Shown piece by piece: positions 1 through 6,946 of a stretch of 38,686 bases of DNA. The translations under genes and the position numbers were made by a program. The notes below the pieces were generated by a model. That model did not search any database. It was not told where the DNA came from and saw only the letters and a list, made by a program, of their open reading frames with translations. Each line of letters begins with the position of its first letter. Position 1 is the first letter of the stretch. This DNA is from Candidatus Thiomargarita nelsonii (GTDB taxonomy: Bacteria > Pseudomonadota > Gammaproteobacteria > Beggiatoales > Beggiatoaceae): positions 1 through 38,686 of the forward strand of contig JSZA02000239.1 in NCBI GenBank assembly GCA_000785145.2, given 5' to 3'.

Positions 1-274
1 CCCTATTTGATTTTTAATTTTATGACGTATTTCCAACAGTTCGCTTCATTTTTTTTGAATTTCTGCAACAACGCCACTAAATTTTATAAATTGGCTTGTG
101 GTCTAGTGACAAATCTAAAATTTTAATTTTTTGGATGGGGCATAGGGCAATCACAAAGGATTGTCCCTATAAAAAGATTTTCTTTGTTGTTTGTCCTGAA
201 CTCGCCTTTTTTTCTTTTAAAAATATTAAGGCATGTTCAGGACCTACTTTTTGTCTGGTTTTGACTAAGCCTTG
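1..274. other. Non-coding tail downstream of the helicase gene, with two hairpins
   Basis: I see no credible gene here. Two inverted repeats stand out. At 142-170, ATAGGG-CAAT pairs with ATTG-T-CCCTAT (one bulge). At 193-206 and 230-243 there are 14-nt arms, GTCCTGAAC..GCC and GGC..GTTCAGGAC, with two unpaired positions and a 23-nt AT-rich loop. Both lie just past the stop of the minus-strand helicase gene and could protect or end its mRNA. Neither has a clear U-tract on that strand, so an intrinsic terminator is only possible. Confidence 0.4.
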
Positions 275-2830
275 TCAATTAATGAGCAAAGTAACTTGAG
301 ATTGAGGTATCTCATAACGCACCAACCCTTTTTCACTTAGCATCTGTATCGCCAATTCTGTCTCTTCATAAGATAATCCATTAATCACATCAACAAAATG
401 TATGGGTTCAGCATTTTTGAGAATATAAGCGAATACATTTTGAGCGTTCCTTGAAAGTCCAAGTAAATAATCATAACTATTCTCATCAACGGTCACGCCC
501 TCGGGAGCGGTCTCGCCCTCGGTCACGGTCTCTCCCTCGGTCACGGTCACGCCTTCGGGAGCGGTCACGCCCTCGGTCACGGTCACGCCTTCGGGAGCGG
601 TCACGCCCTCGGTCACGGTCTCTCCCTCGGTCACGGTCACGCCCTCGGTCACGGTCACGCCTTCGGTCACGGTCACGCCCTCGGTCACGGTCACGCCTTC
701 GGTCACGGTCACGCCCTCGGTCACGGTCTCTCCCTCGGTCACGGTCACGCCCTCGGTCACGGTAACGGTCACGCCTTCGGTAACGGTATATATCTCCCCT
801 GACTTTGATAAAAATCCTTTTTGTTTCAACCTCATAAAACGTTTTCTCATGGTGCATGCCTTTACTGCTCCTAAATACTGGCTTGCTTTAGCAGGGCTGT
901 TATAACCTTTTGAAACAGCAAGCAAAGTTTGGCACATCACCTCACTAAGTGTAAAAGCCTCGTCCTGAGCGTTACCACCACCCTTTACCCCTAAATCCTC
1001 GGTGGATGCGGTGGATACGGTGGATACAGGGGGTAACTCATTGTTTATTAAAACAGAATCCTGTCCACCGTTACCACTTGGTAACGGTGGATAATCGGTA
1101 ACGGTAACGCCCTCATTGGTAACGGTAACGTTCGTATCCACCCCATCCACCGTATCCACCTCGTCCACTCCGTCCACCTCATCCACCGCAGATTGGGGGG
1201 TAAACTTGGTAACGGTAACGTTCGTATCCACCCCATCCACCGTATCCACCTCGTCCACTCCGTCCACCTCATCCACCGCAGATTGGGGGGTAAACTTGGT
1301 AACGGTAACGCTTGTTGGAGTGTTATCATCCATCAACGTATAATTTCCATTTCCCAAAGCTTTTACTTGTCCGTCTGTACACATGCTTTGGAGAATTTTA
1401 TGAACGGTTTTGACATTTTTATCGACAGATTCAGCAATTTTTTTGTAATGCGTTATCCCTTTTTTCAAACAATCCACAATCTCACGTCGCTCGTTTGAGA
1501 TCGCATATTCCTCCGCATCTCCCAATAACTGCCAATAGGCTGTCGTCTTGTCAAACGTCATGGCATACTCACGCTCATTTTCAATATCTTTGCCTGTGAG
1601 ATACAAAACGGCATCACTTTGTGCATTTTCACGACGCATAAACATGAGATTATCTACAGCACCAGCTAAACCTGTTGTCCCCATTACGGTATCAAGCCAA
1701 TTACCCGATCCCTCTTTTCTCATGTGATAGACAAGTAAAATAGCAACGTGGGGATATTTCTCTCGTGTCAGGCCCGTCAGTCGATTTATCGCCTCATAAT
1801 CTTCCTGATAAGATCGCATTGATTGATTGCGTTTGGGGGGAGTCTCGATAAAGGTGAATGGATCGATCACCACAAGGCGAGTTTCTGGATGTCGCTCTAA
1901 ATATTTTTCTAACTCCACCTCAAAACCTTGATTTAAGCGAGGAACGGTTGTACCTGTAATAAGATAGGCGTTGGATGGTGCGGATTCAAAGCGATCAAGT
2001 ACTAGCTTTTTTAGGCGTGTGTTCATACGCCGTTGATTATCCTCAAGGGCAAAGTATAAAACATCTCCCTTGAGGGCTTGTTTGCAACCGAGTGCCTTAT
2101 TTGTGCCAACGGCAACCGCCATTGCCAGATCAAGAGCAAGCCAACTTTTGCCTTGTTTCGGCTTGGCACAAAACAGGGTTACTCCTGCTGGCAAAATGTC
2201 TTGTACAACCCATTGCACAGGATCAAAGTCCATGGCAACATTGTCGGAAAATGATTGCTTGAGTTGGTCAAAAAGACAGGCTCCACATTGATTTTTTAAA
2301 TCATTAAAAGCATCATTGGCAACTTTTAACCTGCTAAGTAAGTCCGCTTCTTCCTCTCCTTTAACACTCAAGAGAGTTTGTTTAATCATGGTTATTTCAC
2401 GTTGCAATGAATATTCACGGACGATTTTGACATAAGCTAAAAGATTAGCGGTTCCGGGTGTCGTGTTAAGGATTACGGCAAGATAGCCCTCTTGACCATT
2501 AATCTCCTCTAAATGACCATCTTTTTTCAGTTGTTCCACGACCGTGATAAGATCGGGTTGGGCTCCATCTTTGATCACTTGATCTATGGCTGTCCAAAGA
2601 AGCTGATGACGCTTTTCATAAAAGTCATCAACTGTTAAAATTGATAAGACGGGTTCTAATGTCTTTTGAGATAAAGACGATGAACCCACTAGCATTACAC
2701 CGCCCAAAACAGAGCGTTCAGCTTCTGGTGAATAGGAAACCATTGATGGAGACGTTGCAAAGGGAATAACTTCCCCAAGCTCCCCACTTGATGGTTGATT
2801 TTTTACGATATATGGCTTATTATTAGGCAC
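275..2830 (-). CDS. DnaB-N / RepA-like AAA ATPase replicative helicase with tandem-repeat C-terminal region
   Basis: 851 aa. Residues about 34-140 resemble the DnaB N-terminal domain (SPEAERSVLGG, then DDFYEKRHQLLW and NTTPGTAN). Residues about 205-440 are a RecA-fold ATPase of the RepA/AAA_25 type, with Walker A AKPKQGKS (K228) and Walker B LVVIDPF (D323). Winged-helix-like segments follow at about 445-500, near 660, and at the very C-terminus. Between them lie two identical 30-residue units (NVTVTKF..DGVDT) and a run of about 16 hexapeptides of the type TEGVTV/TEGETV/APEGVT. The GTG start at 2828-2830 is supported by a perfect AGGAGG six to seven bases upstream. Known members of these families unwind DNA for plasmid or phage replication, so a cytoplasmic replicative helicase or loader is likely. 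The repeat linker is unusual and GC-rich compared with the rest. The upstream RHH-like gene is on the same strand and may regulate it. Confidence 0.8.
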   Translation of the reverse strand: MPNNKPYIVKNQPSSGELGEVIPFATSPSMVSYSPEAERSVLGGVMLVGSSSLSQKTLEPVLSILTVDDFYEKRHQLLWTAIDQVIKDGAQPDLITVVEQLKKDGHLEEINGQEGYLAVILNTTPGTANLLAYVKIVREYSLQREITMIKQTLLSVKGEEEADLLSRLKVANDAFNDLKNQCGACLFDQLKQSFSDNVAMDFDPVQWVVQDILPAGVTLFCAKPKQGKSWLALDLAMAVAVGTNKALGCKQALKGDVLYFALEDNQRRMNTRLKKLVLDRFESAPSNAYLITGTTVPRLNQGFEVELEKYLERHPETRLVVIDPFTFIETPPKRNQSMRSYQEDYEAINRLTGLTREKYPHVAILLVYHMRKEGSGNWLDTVMGTTGLAGAVDNLMFMRRENAQSDAVLYLTGKDIENEREYAMTFDKTTAYWQLLGDAEEYAISNERREIVDCLKKGITHYKKIAESVDKNVKTVHKILQSMCTDGQVKALGNGNYTLMDDNTPTSVTVTKFTPQSAVDEVDGVDEVDTVDGVDTNVTVTKFTPQSAVDEVDGVDEVDTVDGVDTNVTVTNEGVTVTDYPPLPSGNGGQDSVLINNELPPVSTVSTASTEDLGVKGGGNAQDEAFTLSEVMCQTLLAVSKGYNSPAKASQYLGAVKACTMRKRFMRLKQKGFLSKSGEIYTVTEGVTVTVTEGVTVTEGETVTEGVTVTEGVTVTEGVTVTEGVTVTEGVTVTEGETVTEGVTAPEGVTVTEGVTAPEGVTVTEGETVTEGETAPEGVTVDENSYDYLLGLSRNAQNVFAYILKNAEPIHFVDVINGLSYEETELAIQMLSEKGLVRYEIPQSQVTLLIN
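491..789 (-). repeat. 18-bp tandem repeat array inside the helicase gene
   Basis: About 16 near-identical 18-bp units (plus-strand core GGTCACGGTCACGCC), with variants ending in CTC, TTC or GGGAG. They encode the TEGVTV hexapeptides. Because 18 is a multiple of three and the units lack stops, other frames stay open too and give false Arg/Ser-rich ORFs. The array is much richer in GC than its surroundings. It is expected to vary in copy number by slippage and could also act as iteron-like protein-binding DNA. Confidence 0.9.
1121..1310 (-). repeat. Two 90-bp direct repeats plus a 10-bp partial third copy, inside the helicase gene
   Basis: The segments 1121-1210 and 1211-1300 appear identical base for base, and AACGGTAACG starts a third copy at 1301. 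Each unit encodes 30 residues rich in VDEVDG. The identity points to recent duplication. The boundary motif GGTAACGGTAACG is made of GTAAC half-sites like those of the operators at 3131-3162. Confidence 0.9.
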
Positions 2831-2863
2831 GCTAGCACCTCCTGTTATTCAGGACAAAACACC

Positions 2864-2900
2864 CTCGACGGACGCTATTTGGTGGATGGAGTCCGCCGAG
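2864..2900 (-). promoter_or_regulatory. Leader hairpin upstream of the helicase gene
   Basis: CTCGACGGAC (2864-2873) pairs with GTCCGCCGAG (2891-2900), nine of ten positions, with a 17-nt loop. It lies between the small regulator gene and the Shine-Dalgarno of the helicase gene. It could be an mRNA structure affecting expression of the second gene. There is no direct evidence of function. Confidence 0.35.
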
Positions 2901-2921
2901 ACTCGTACTTCTAAAAATTTC

Positions 2922-3116
2922 TTATAGAGATTTGAGGGACATAAGTCCCTTTGCAATTATTTTTTCCCAAACCATTTGTTGCGGTTGGTTTACCTGCTGG
3001 GCATATTGTTGTATAAAGTCTTGATCAGATTGATTCACGTAAATAGTCAAGGGTTTACACCCAGACATTCTCCTTCTTTTTTTGAAGTTTCGTTGACGTT
3101 CGGCATTGCTGATCAT
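2922..3116 (-). CDS. Small ribbon-helix-helix-like DNA-binding protein
   Basis: 64 aa, starting MISNAERQRNFKKRRRMSG. A basic N-terminal arm is followed by a short strand (KPLTIYVNQSD) and two helices (QDFIQQYAQQ; QQMVWEKIIAKGL). This is the layout of small MetJ/Arc-type plasmid regulators with the opening NAERQRxxRxR. The ATG has a purine-rich AGAGAG upstream. The gene ends 91 bp before the helicase gene on the same strand, and two copies of a 12-bp palindrome lie 14-46 bp upstream of its start. Autoregulation of the helicase operon is therefore the simplest inference. I do not recognise a specific named family. Confidence 0.6.
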   Translation of the reverse strand: MISNAERQRNFKKRRRMSGCKPLTIYVNQSDQDFIQQYAQQVNQPQQMVWEKIIAKGLMSLKSL

Positions 3117-3130
3117 TTTTTCTCTCTTGT

Positions 3131-3162
3131 GTTACCAGTAACCTGTTTATGTTACCAGTAAC
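3131..3162 (-). promoter_or_regulatory. Two tandem palindromic operators GTTACCAGTAAC
   Basis: GTTACCAGTAAC occurs at 3131-3142 and again at 3151-3162, so the centres are 20 bp apart, about two helical turns. Each is a 5+5 inverted repeat around CA. They overlap the expected promoter of the minus-strand regulator gene. A weak -35/-10 pair, TTGCAT and TAACAT with 17 bp spacing, can be drawn through them on the minus strand. Spacing on one face of the helix suggests cooperative binding of a dimeric repressor. Confidence 0.6.
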
Positions 3163-3280
3163 GTTCTCAACATGCAATTCTTTTCTTTTTAAAAAAGATG
3201 CCTACCCCCCCACTGGCTTTGTTTTTTTACCTACTAAAGTAGGACGAAAATCTATACTGGTATGATTTTCTAGCACGAGC

Positions 3281-3665
3281 CCTGACTGACACCAATGGAC
3301 AAGCCCACTTCGCAGACATCCAAACCGGAGAATACAAATTCCGTATAGACTATCTAGGTGCCCATTTTTGGACTGAAATCGTCAACTTGCCAGAAACGAC
3401 TGTTATCGACAAAATAATCGCCCATGAAACCATTCAAATACAAATAGACGCTGCCGTTACTAACTTAGAAGGCATAAAAGTCTACCTATTTTCCGCAACC
3501 AACGCCTACTTAGGACAATACGCCCTAACAGACACAATCGGCAAAGTCACTTTCTACCTACCCGTTGGCCAAACATACCTTTTTCGAGCCGACATACTAG
3601 GTGGCCAATATTGGAGCGAACTTATTGAAATTGGTGGAATCAACACCGTCACCATGGCAATCGGC
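3281..3665 (+). pseudogene. Displaced fragment of the 1597-aa repeat-protein gene
   Basis: This segment is nearly identical to about 23562-23944, inside the large surface-protein gene (residues about 755-882). It covers the end of the first, the whole second, and the start of the next GIKVYLF-type repeat. Only a few base differences are visible, for example GACT/CTGAC near the start and TTTC/TTCC inside. It has no start codon or signal peptide of its own. Homology stops abruptly after ATGGCAATCGG. It is therefore a recent duplication or recombination remnant and not a gene. Confidence 0.85.
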
Positions 3666-3813
3666 CACCCTAAGTTTAGTCGAGGCCAAACGCATAGTCC
3701 TTGCGATACAGAATGGTTTGTCACTGGAAGAGTATGAATCATCATACCTTCCATTCATAAAAAGATATGTTGAAGAGCTAGTACTTTGCACCGTAAATTT
3801 ATCCGATTATTAA
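3666..3813 (+). pseudogene. C-terminal fragment of an unrecognised protein
   Basis: Directly after the duplicated fragment the reading frame encodes ATLSLVEAKRIVLAIQNG..LSLEEYESS and ends with LSDY and a stop at 3813. It looks like the last 50 or so residues of a real helical protein whose 5' part was lost at the junction at 3665. I do not recognise the family. No start codon or ribosome binding site belongs to it. Confidence 0.45.
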
Positions 3814-3914
3814 TATCAATATAATCAATTTGTTAGCTATAATCTTTATCCGATAGATTAACGACGTGTGGTACTAGAGAATGAATGGTGCTAAGAATCT
3901 ATTGATTACTCAAA

Positions 3915-3963
3915 ACCTAAGAAGGGCATCCAGCGGACGGAGCCGCTGATGCCAACGTTAGCA
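3915..3963 (+). repeat. attC-like hairpin
   Basis: The stem GGCATC-C-AGCGG / CCGCT-GATGCC (3925-3936 and 3943-3953) carries a single extrahelical C and a six-base loop. To the right is AACGTTAGCA, close to the integron core site GTTRRRY. To the left is ACCTAAG, one base off RYYYAAC. A short ORF starts 49 bp later, as in a gene cassette. It is shorter than most attC sites, and no integron integrase gene is in the window, so this stays a candidate. Confidence 0.35.
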
Positions 3964-4011
3964 TTTGATTTATCGTTAAGGTGTATATTCAGCATAAATT
4001 AAGGTAAAAAT

Positions 4012-4272
4012 ATGGATAGGCATATTACACTGAAAGATTTAGAAATTTGTATTATCAATGATAATATCGGTGAGTTTGATACTATAGGTAGTTTTTCAGA
4101 GCTAATGGAAAAGCTTGAAGATGCTGATGGGATTAAAATGTGGTGTGATTACCCCCTAGTGGAGTTATTGCACCGTAAAATAAGCTCTGGCTTACAAGTG
4201 GTTCTTGAGCAAGTTCCCGGACAAGATAACGTACTTTTACTTAGCAAGCGTAGCCTGGATGCGCCAAGTTAA
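4012..4272 (+). CDS. Small hypothetical protein, cassette-like
   Basis: 86 aa, mixed alpha/beta in appearance, with no signal peptide or membrane segment. I do not recognise the family. An AAGG eight bases before the ATG supports the start. It follows the attC-like hairpin and is the only complete ORF between it and the next repeat. The last residues (SKRSLDAPS) are encoded by the first copy of the R1 repeat motif AGCAAGCGTAGCCTGGAT, so the native C-terminus may have been replaced when the repeat arrived. It could be a cassette protein or an orphan immunity protein. The sequence alone does not decide. Confidence 0.5.
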   Translation: MDRHITLKDLEICIINDNIGEFDTIGSFSELMEKLEDADGIKMWCDYPLVELLHRKISSGLQVVLEQVPGQDNVLLLSKRSLDAPS

Positions 4273-4273
4273 G

Positions 4274-4590
4274 CAAGCGTAGCCTGGATTGTGCGCCATT
4301 GTGGCTCACCATTCGATGAATACGGTGGTATTCGGCACTATGAGTGTCGTGTTTAAAGCAAGCGTAGTTCGCTCCGCCTAGATTAATGTAGGGTGCGTCC
4401 TACGCACCGTTTTGTCACGTAAAAATCTACATTGATTTGTCACAAGCCGATAGCATTCATATTGTGATTGGAAGCCTCAAAATAAATTCCCTATTTTCCA
4501 CCACCGCTTTGATAAAAAAACGGATTACGCCAAATCCGTTTACTCCCAAAATCCGTTGTACTAAATGGTTTTAACGATAAAAACGACTCA
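4274..4590 (+). repeat. R1 dispersed repeat, copy a
   Basis: A full-length copy of a family with starts at 4274, 6438, 9914, 10424, 12968, 13225 and 37815, always in the plus orientation. It opens with AGCAAGCGTAGCCTGGATT and contains the terminator-like stem GGTGCGT-CCT-ACGCACC followed by GTTTT (4392-4413). It ends near a second hairpin, AAACGGATT..AATCCGTTT. No transposase is encoded. The family may be MITE-like or may mark cassette ends. Confidence 0.8.
4392..4413 (+). terminator. Intrinsic-terminator-like hairpin within R1a
   Basis: Seven perfect GC-rich base pairs (GGTGCGT/ACGCACC) with a three-base loop CCT, then GTTTTG. It lies about 120 bp after the small ORF that ends at 4272 and points along the plus strand. 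The same hairpin recurs in the other R1 copies. Confidence 0.5.
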
Positions 4591-4693
4591 AATGAAAGAT
4601 TATACGAATTCAAACAATAGAAACCATCCGAATTATCTTGAAGCCTTACGCGAAGTATGGTAGAATTCTGATAAACTCAAGACAGATATTTTT

Positions 4694-6463
4694 TTGGCTC
4701 ATTGTCAATATGACAGTTCACCTGAAGTGTTACGGTTTCTTTGTCGGAAGCTAGAACCGCTTTTGGCTAAAAAGTTAATAGATGCTATTGTCCCCACCAA
4801 ACATGAAGCCTTTACCAAGACCGAGGATTTAATTTTAGCAGTACAATGTTTAGCTGAAGTAACTGAACTTAATAAGATTGATAATACCGCTCGACAGGTG
4901 TTGGAAAGCTTGTGTGGATGGTTTAATGAAACTGGAAGACAAGCTTGTGAGACTTCCTCTAGGAAAGAAGAGCTTTTTGAGAAAAATGCGATTGTAGCAG
5001 TAGAAAAAATTGGGAAAAGTTGGCCTGGACGGGATGCCTTTTTAACTTGGATATCTAACCCACATAAAGCGGTCGTTAGTGATTATGAAAGTTCATCCTG
5101 TGCCTTTGGAAGAATGGTAGCGGCCCTATGGTCAGATTATGAAGAAATAAGAGAAAGACTTATAATATTGAGTCATGACCCGACAACATACATATTGCCC
5201 TATATGGCTTTTGATGCATTAGCCCGTAGTTTTGGAAACCAACCAGAGACTCAAAGATTATTACAACATATGAGCATGAGTGGTCAACGTCAAAATATTT
5301 GCAAGGCTGCGATTCGGGCTTTAGCAAAGTACTATACCGACGCGCCTGATACCTTGCCAAGGCTTATGCAAATCGCCATGGAGTCAAAGAGCGATGTCCG
5401 CAATGAAGCCATTTGGTTTTTAGCCGAGTACTATAGCAAGGTACCTGATACCTTGTTACTATTTAAGCATCTAGCCACGAATGACCAAGAGAGTGACATC
5501 CGTGATTCGGCAATTAGTGCCTTAGCTTCGGAGTATACCGACGCGCCTGATATCTTGCTACTGTTTAGGCAAGTTGTTATAAATGAAAAAGATAGCATGG
5601 TTCGCCAAACAGCGATCAGTGCCTTGGCGGAAAACTATACTGACGCACCTGAAACTTTTCCATTACTTTGGCAAGTTATCACAGATGAACAAGAGAATCA
5701 TGAGGTTCGCTGTGTCGCAGTCAACGCCTTGGCAGAACATTACACCAACGTGCCAGAAATATTACCACGGATGATGCAAATAGCAATGCACGACCCAGAC
5801 AGCCCAGTTCGTTGGACTGCGGTTGAAGCCTTGGCAGAGTATTACACCAATGCGTCAGATGTATTGCCACAGCTTCAGCAAATCGCTATTAACGATCCAG
5901 AGAGTGTAGTACGCAACGACACGATCAGAGCCTTGGCGGAAAATTATACACATGAAACATTGCCGTTGCTTCGGCGAATTGCTACGACAGACGATGAAGA
6001 TAAAGCGGTTCGTGGCGAAACGCTCTGGACTTTGGCAGAGTATTACACTGAGGTGCCAGAAACCTTGACACTGCTTCAACAACTTGCCACACACGACAAA
6101 GAAAGTTTTGTCTGCAGCACTGCGCTTAGAGTCTTGGGGGAGTACTACATCGACGTACCTGATATTCTTTCATGGCTATGGCAAATTATTACTAACAGTG
6201 AAAATGCTTGTCTCCGTCGAGAAGCGGTTGGGGGTGTCATAAAAAATTACGATGAAATTTTGCAAAAATTGCTGTCACAATCATTGGATGAGACTTGGCC
6301 TTGGCTAGATTCCAAAGAATTAATCGATGAAGAACGGGTTAATCAAGCCGCAGAGGAATTAGAACTGTCTTCCGAAACGATCCGACAATACTATGAAAAC
6401 ATTGCCCAGGAAATTCCGTTGCAGTTATCTTGGCTTAAGCAAGCTCCACCTGGATTAATGTAG
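4694..6463 (+). CDS. HEAT-repeat protein, probably an N-terminally broken fragment
   Basis: 589 aa from a TTG codon. Residues about 180-540 hold about ten repeats of 33-36 residues with the theme ALAEYYTDAPDTLPLL..QIA..D..VR, typical of HEAT/PBS-like alpha-solenoids. Such solenoids often form the C-terminal part of NACHT/STAND NTPases or bind proteins. No ATPase domain is present here. In the same frame an ATG at 4592 begins MKDYTNSNNRNHPNYLEAL and runs into a TAG at 4661-4663, so the natural start is probably upstream and interrupted. The TTG has no convincing ribosome binding site. The upstream edge touches R1a. The last residues (KQAPPGLM) are encoded by R1b, so both ends were probably reshaped by repeats. 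It could instead be an immunity-type HEAT protein. Confidence 0.6.
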   Translation: MAHCQYDSSPEVLRFLCRKLEPLLAKKLIDAIVPTKHEAFTKTEDLILAVQCLAEVTELNKIDNTARQVLESLCGWFNETGRQACETSSRKEELFEKNAIVAVEKIGKSWPGRDAFLTWISNPHKAVVSDYESSSCAFGRMVAALWSDYEEIRERLIILSHDPTTYILPYMAFDALARSFGNQPETQRLLQHMSMSGQRQNICKAAIRALAKYYTDAPDTLPRLMQIAMESKSDVRNEAIWFLAEYYSKVPDTLLLFKHLATNDQESDIRDSAISALASEYTDAPDILLLFRQVVINEKDSMVRQTAISALAENYTDAPETFPLLWQVITDEQENHEVRCVAVNALAEHYTNVPEILPRMMQIAMHDPDSPVRWTAVEALAEYYTNASDVLPQLQQIAINDPESVVRNDTIRALAENYTHETLPLLRRIATTDDEDKAVRGETLWTLAEYYTEVPETLTLLQQLATHDKESFVCSTALRVLGEYYIDVPDILSWLWQIITNSENACLRREAVGGVIKNYDEILQKLLSQSLDETWPWLDSKELIDEERVNQAAEELELSSETIRQYYENIAQEIPLQLSWLKQAPPGLM

Positions 6464-6655
6464 TAAAATTTGTAGGGTGGGTAGAGCGATAGCGAAACCC
6501 ACCGTTTTCTCACGAGCCGAAAGCATTCAGATTATGATTGAATGCCTCAAAAAAAGCACTCTATTTTTCACAACTGCTTTTATAAAAAAACGGATTGCAC
6601 CAAATCCGTTTACTCCACTAATCCTTTGTACTAAAGACTTAAAGCGAAAAAAAGA
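6438..6655 (+). repeat. R1 dispersed repeat, divergent copy b
   Basis: It begins with AGCAAGCTCCACCTGGATT inside the 3' end of the HEAT gene and supplies its stop codon. The usual GTGCGT hairpin is replaced by the GTAGGGTGGGTAGAGCG type. The downstream half, with the AAACGGATT hairpin, aligns with the other copies. Confidence 0.75.
6476..6507 (+). terminator. Hairpin GGTGGGT/ACCCACC plus T-run after the HEAT gene
   Basis: GGTGGGT at 6476-6482 pairs perfectly with ACCCACC at 6497-6503, and GTTTT follows. It lies 13 bp after the stop at 6463 on the same strand, as expected for an intrinsic terminator. It is half of the long palindrome seen in the MITE at 7641. Confidence 0.5.
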
Positions 6656-6913
6656 CTAAAAAATGAAAGTCAACAAAATAAAAAAAACAAAGTCAACAAA
6701 AAATAGAAGTTACCATATTATCAACAAAAACAACAACAAACAGAATGCCACCTAAAAAAATAGAATATAATTAATTAGGCTAATAAACTGGCCTATATTA
6801 AAAATATATATAAAAATAAATAACTTATATTTTTTTAGATGAGTACAAAAAAATAAATGGGGAAGAAACGGAATTATAAAGTAGAAAAAAATGACTGAGC
6901 CAGCTAATATTTT
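6656..6913 (+). repeat. AT-rich repeat R2', first copy
   Basis: No gene is present. The stretch from 6566 to about 6886 is almost identical to 10106-10423, including CAACAAAAACAACAAC, AATTAATTAGGCTAATAAAC and ATGGGGAAGAAACGG. It is a direct repeat about 3.5 kb apart and could mediate deletion of the Rhs tip between the copies. Confidence 0.85.
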
Positions 6914-6946
6914 AAAATCGCCTCAAAAATACACGATACCCATTTT
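6914..6946 (+). repeat. Conserved header in front of Rhs tip 1
   Basis: AAAATCGCCTCAAAAATACA, then a CG..CCCATTTTTACT tail, directly precedes the first codons with Rhs homology. The same sequence precedes the Rhs fragments at 11223 and 38425. It may mark a recombination boundary. Confidence 0.6.

Noticed and set aside
96..299. 67-aa plus-strand ORF at the left edge
   Set aside because: No ribosome binding site, no recognisable composition, and it overlaps the hairpins and the end of the helicase gene.
451..857. Long Arg/Ser- or Arg/Asp-rich ORFs on both strands overlapping the helicase gene
   Set aside because: They are alternative frames of the 18-bp repeat, which lacks stop codons in several frames. 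The helicase frame has a start, a ribosome binding site and recognisable domains.
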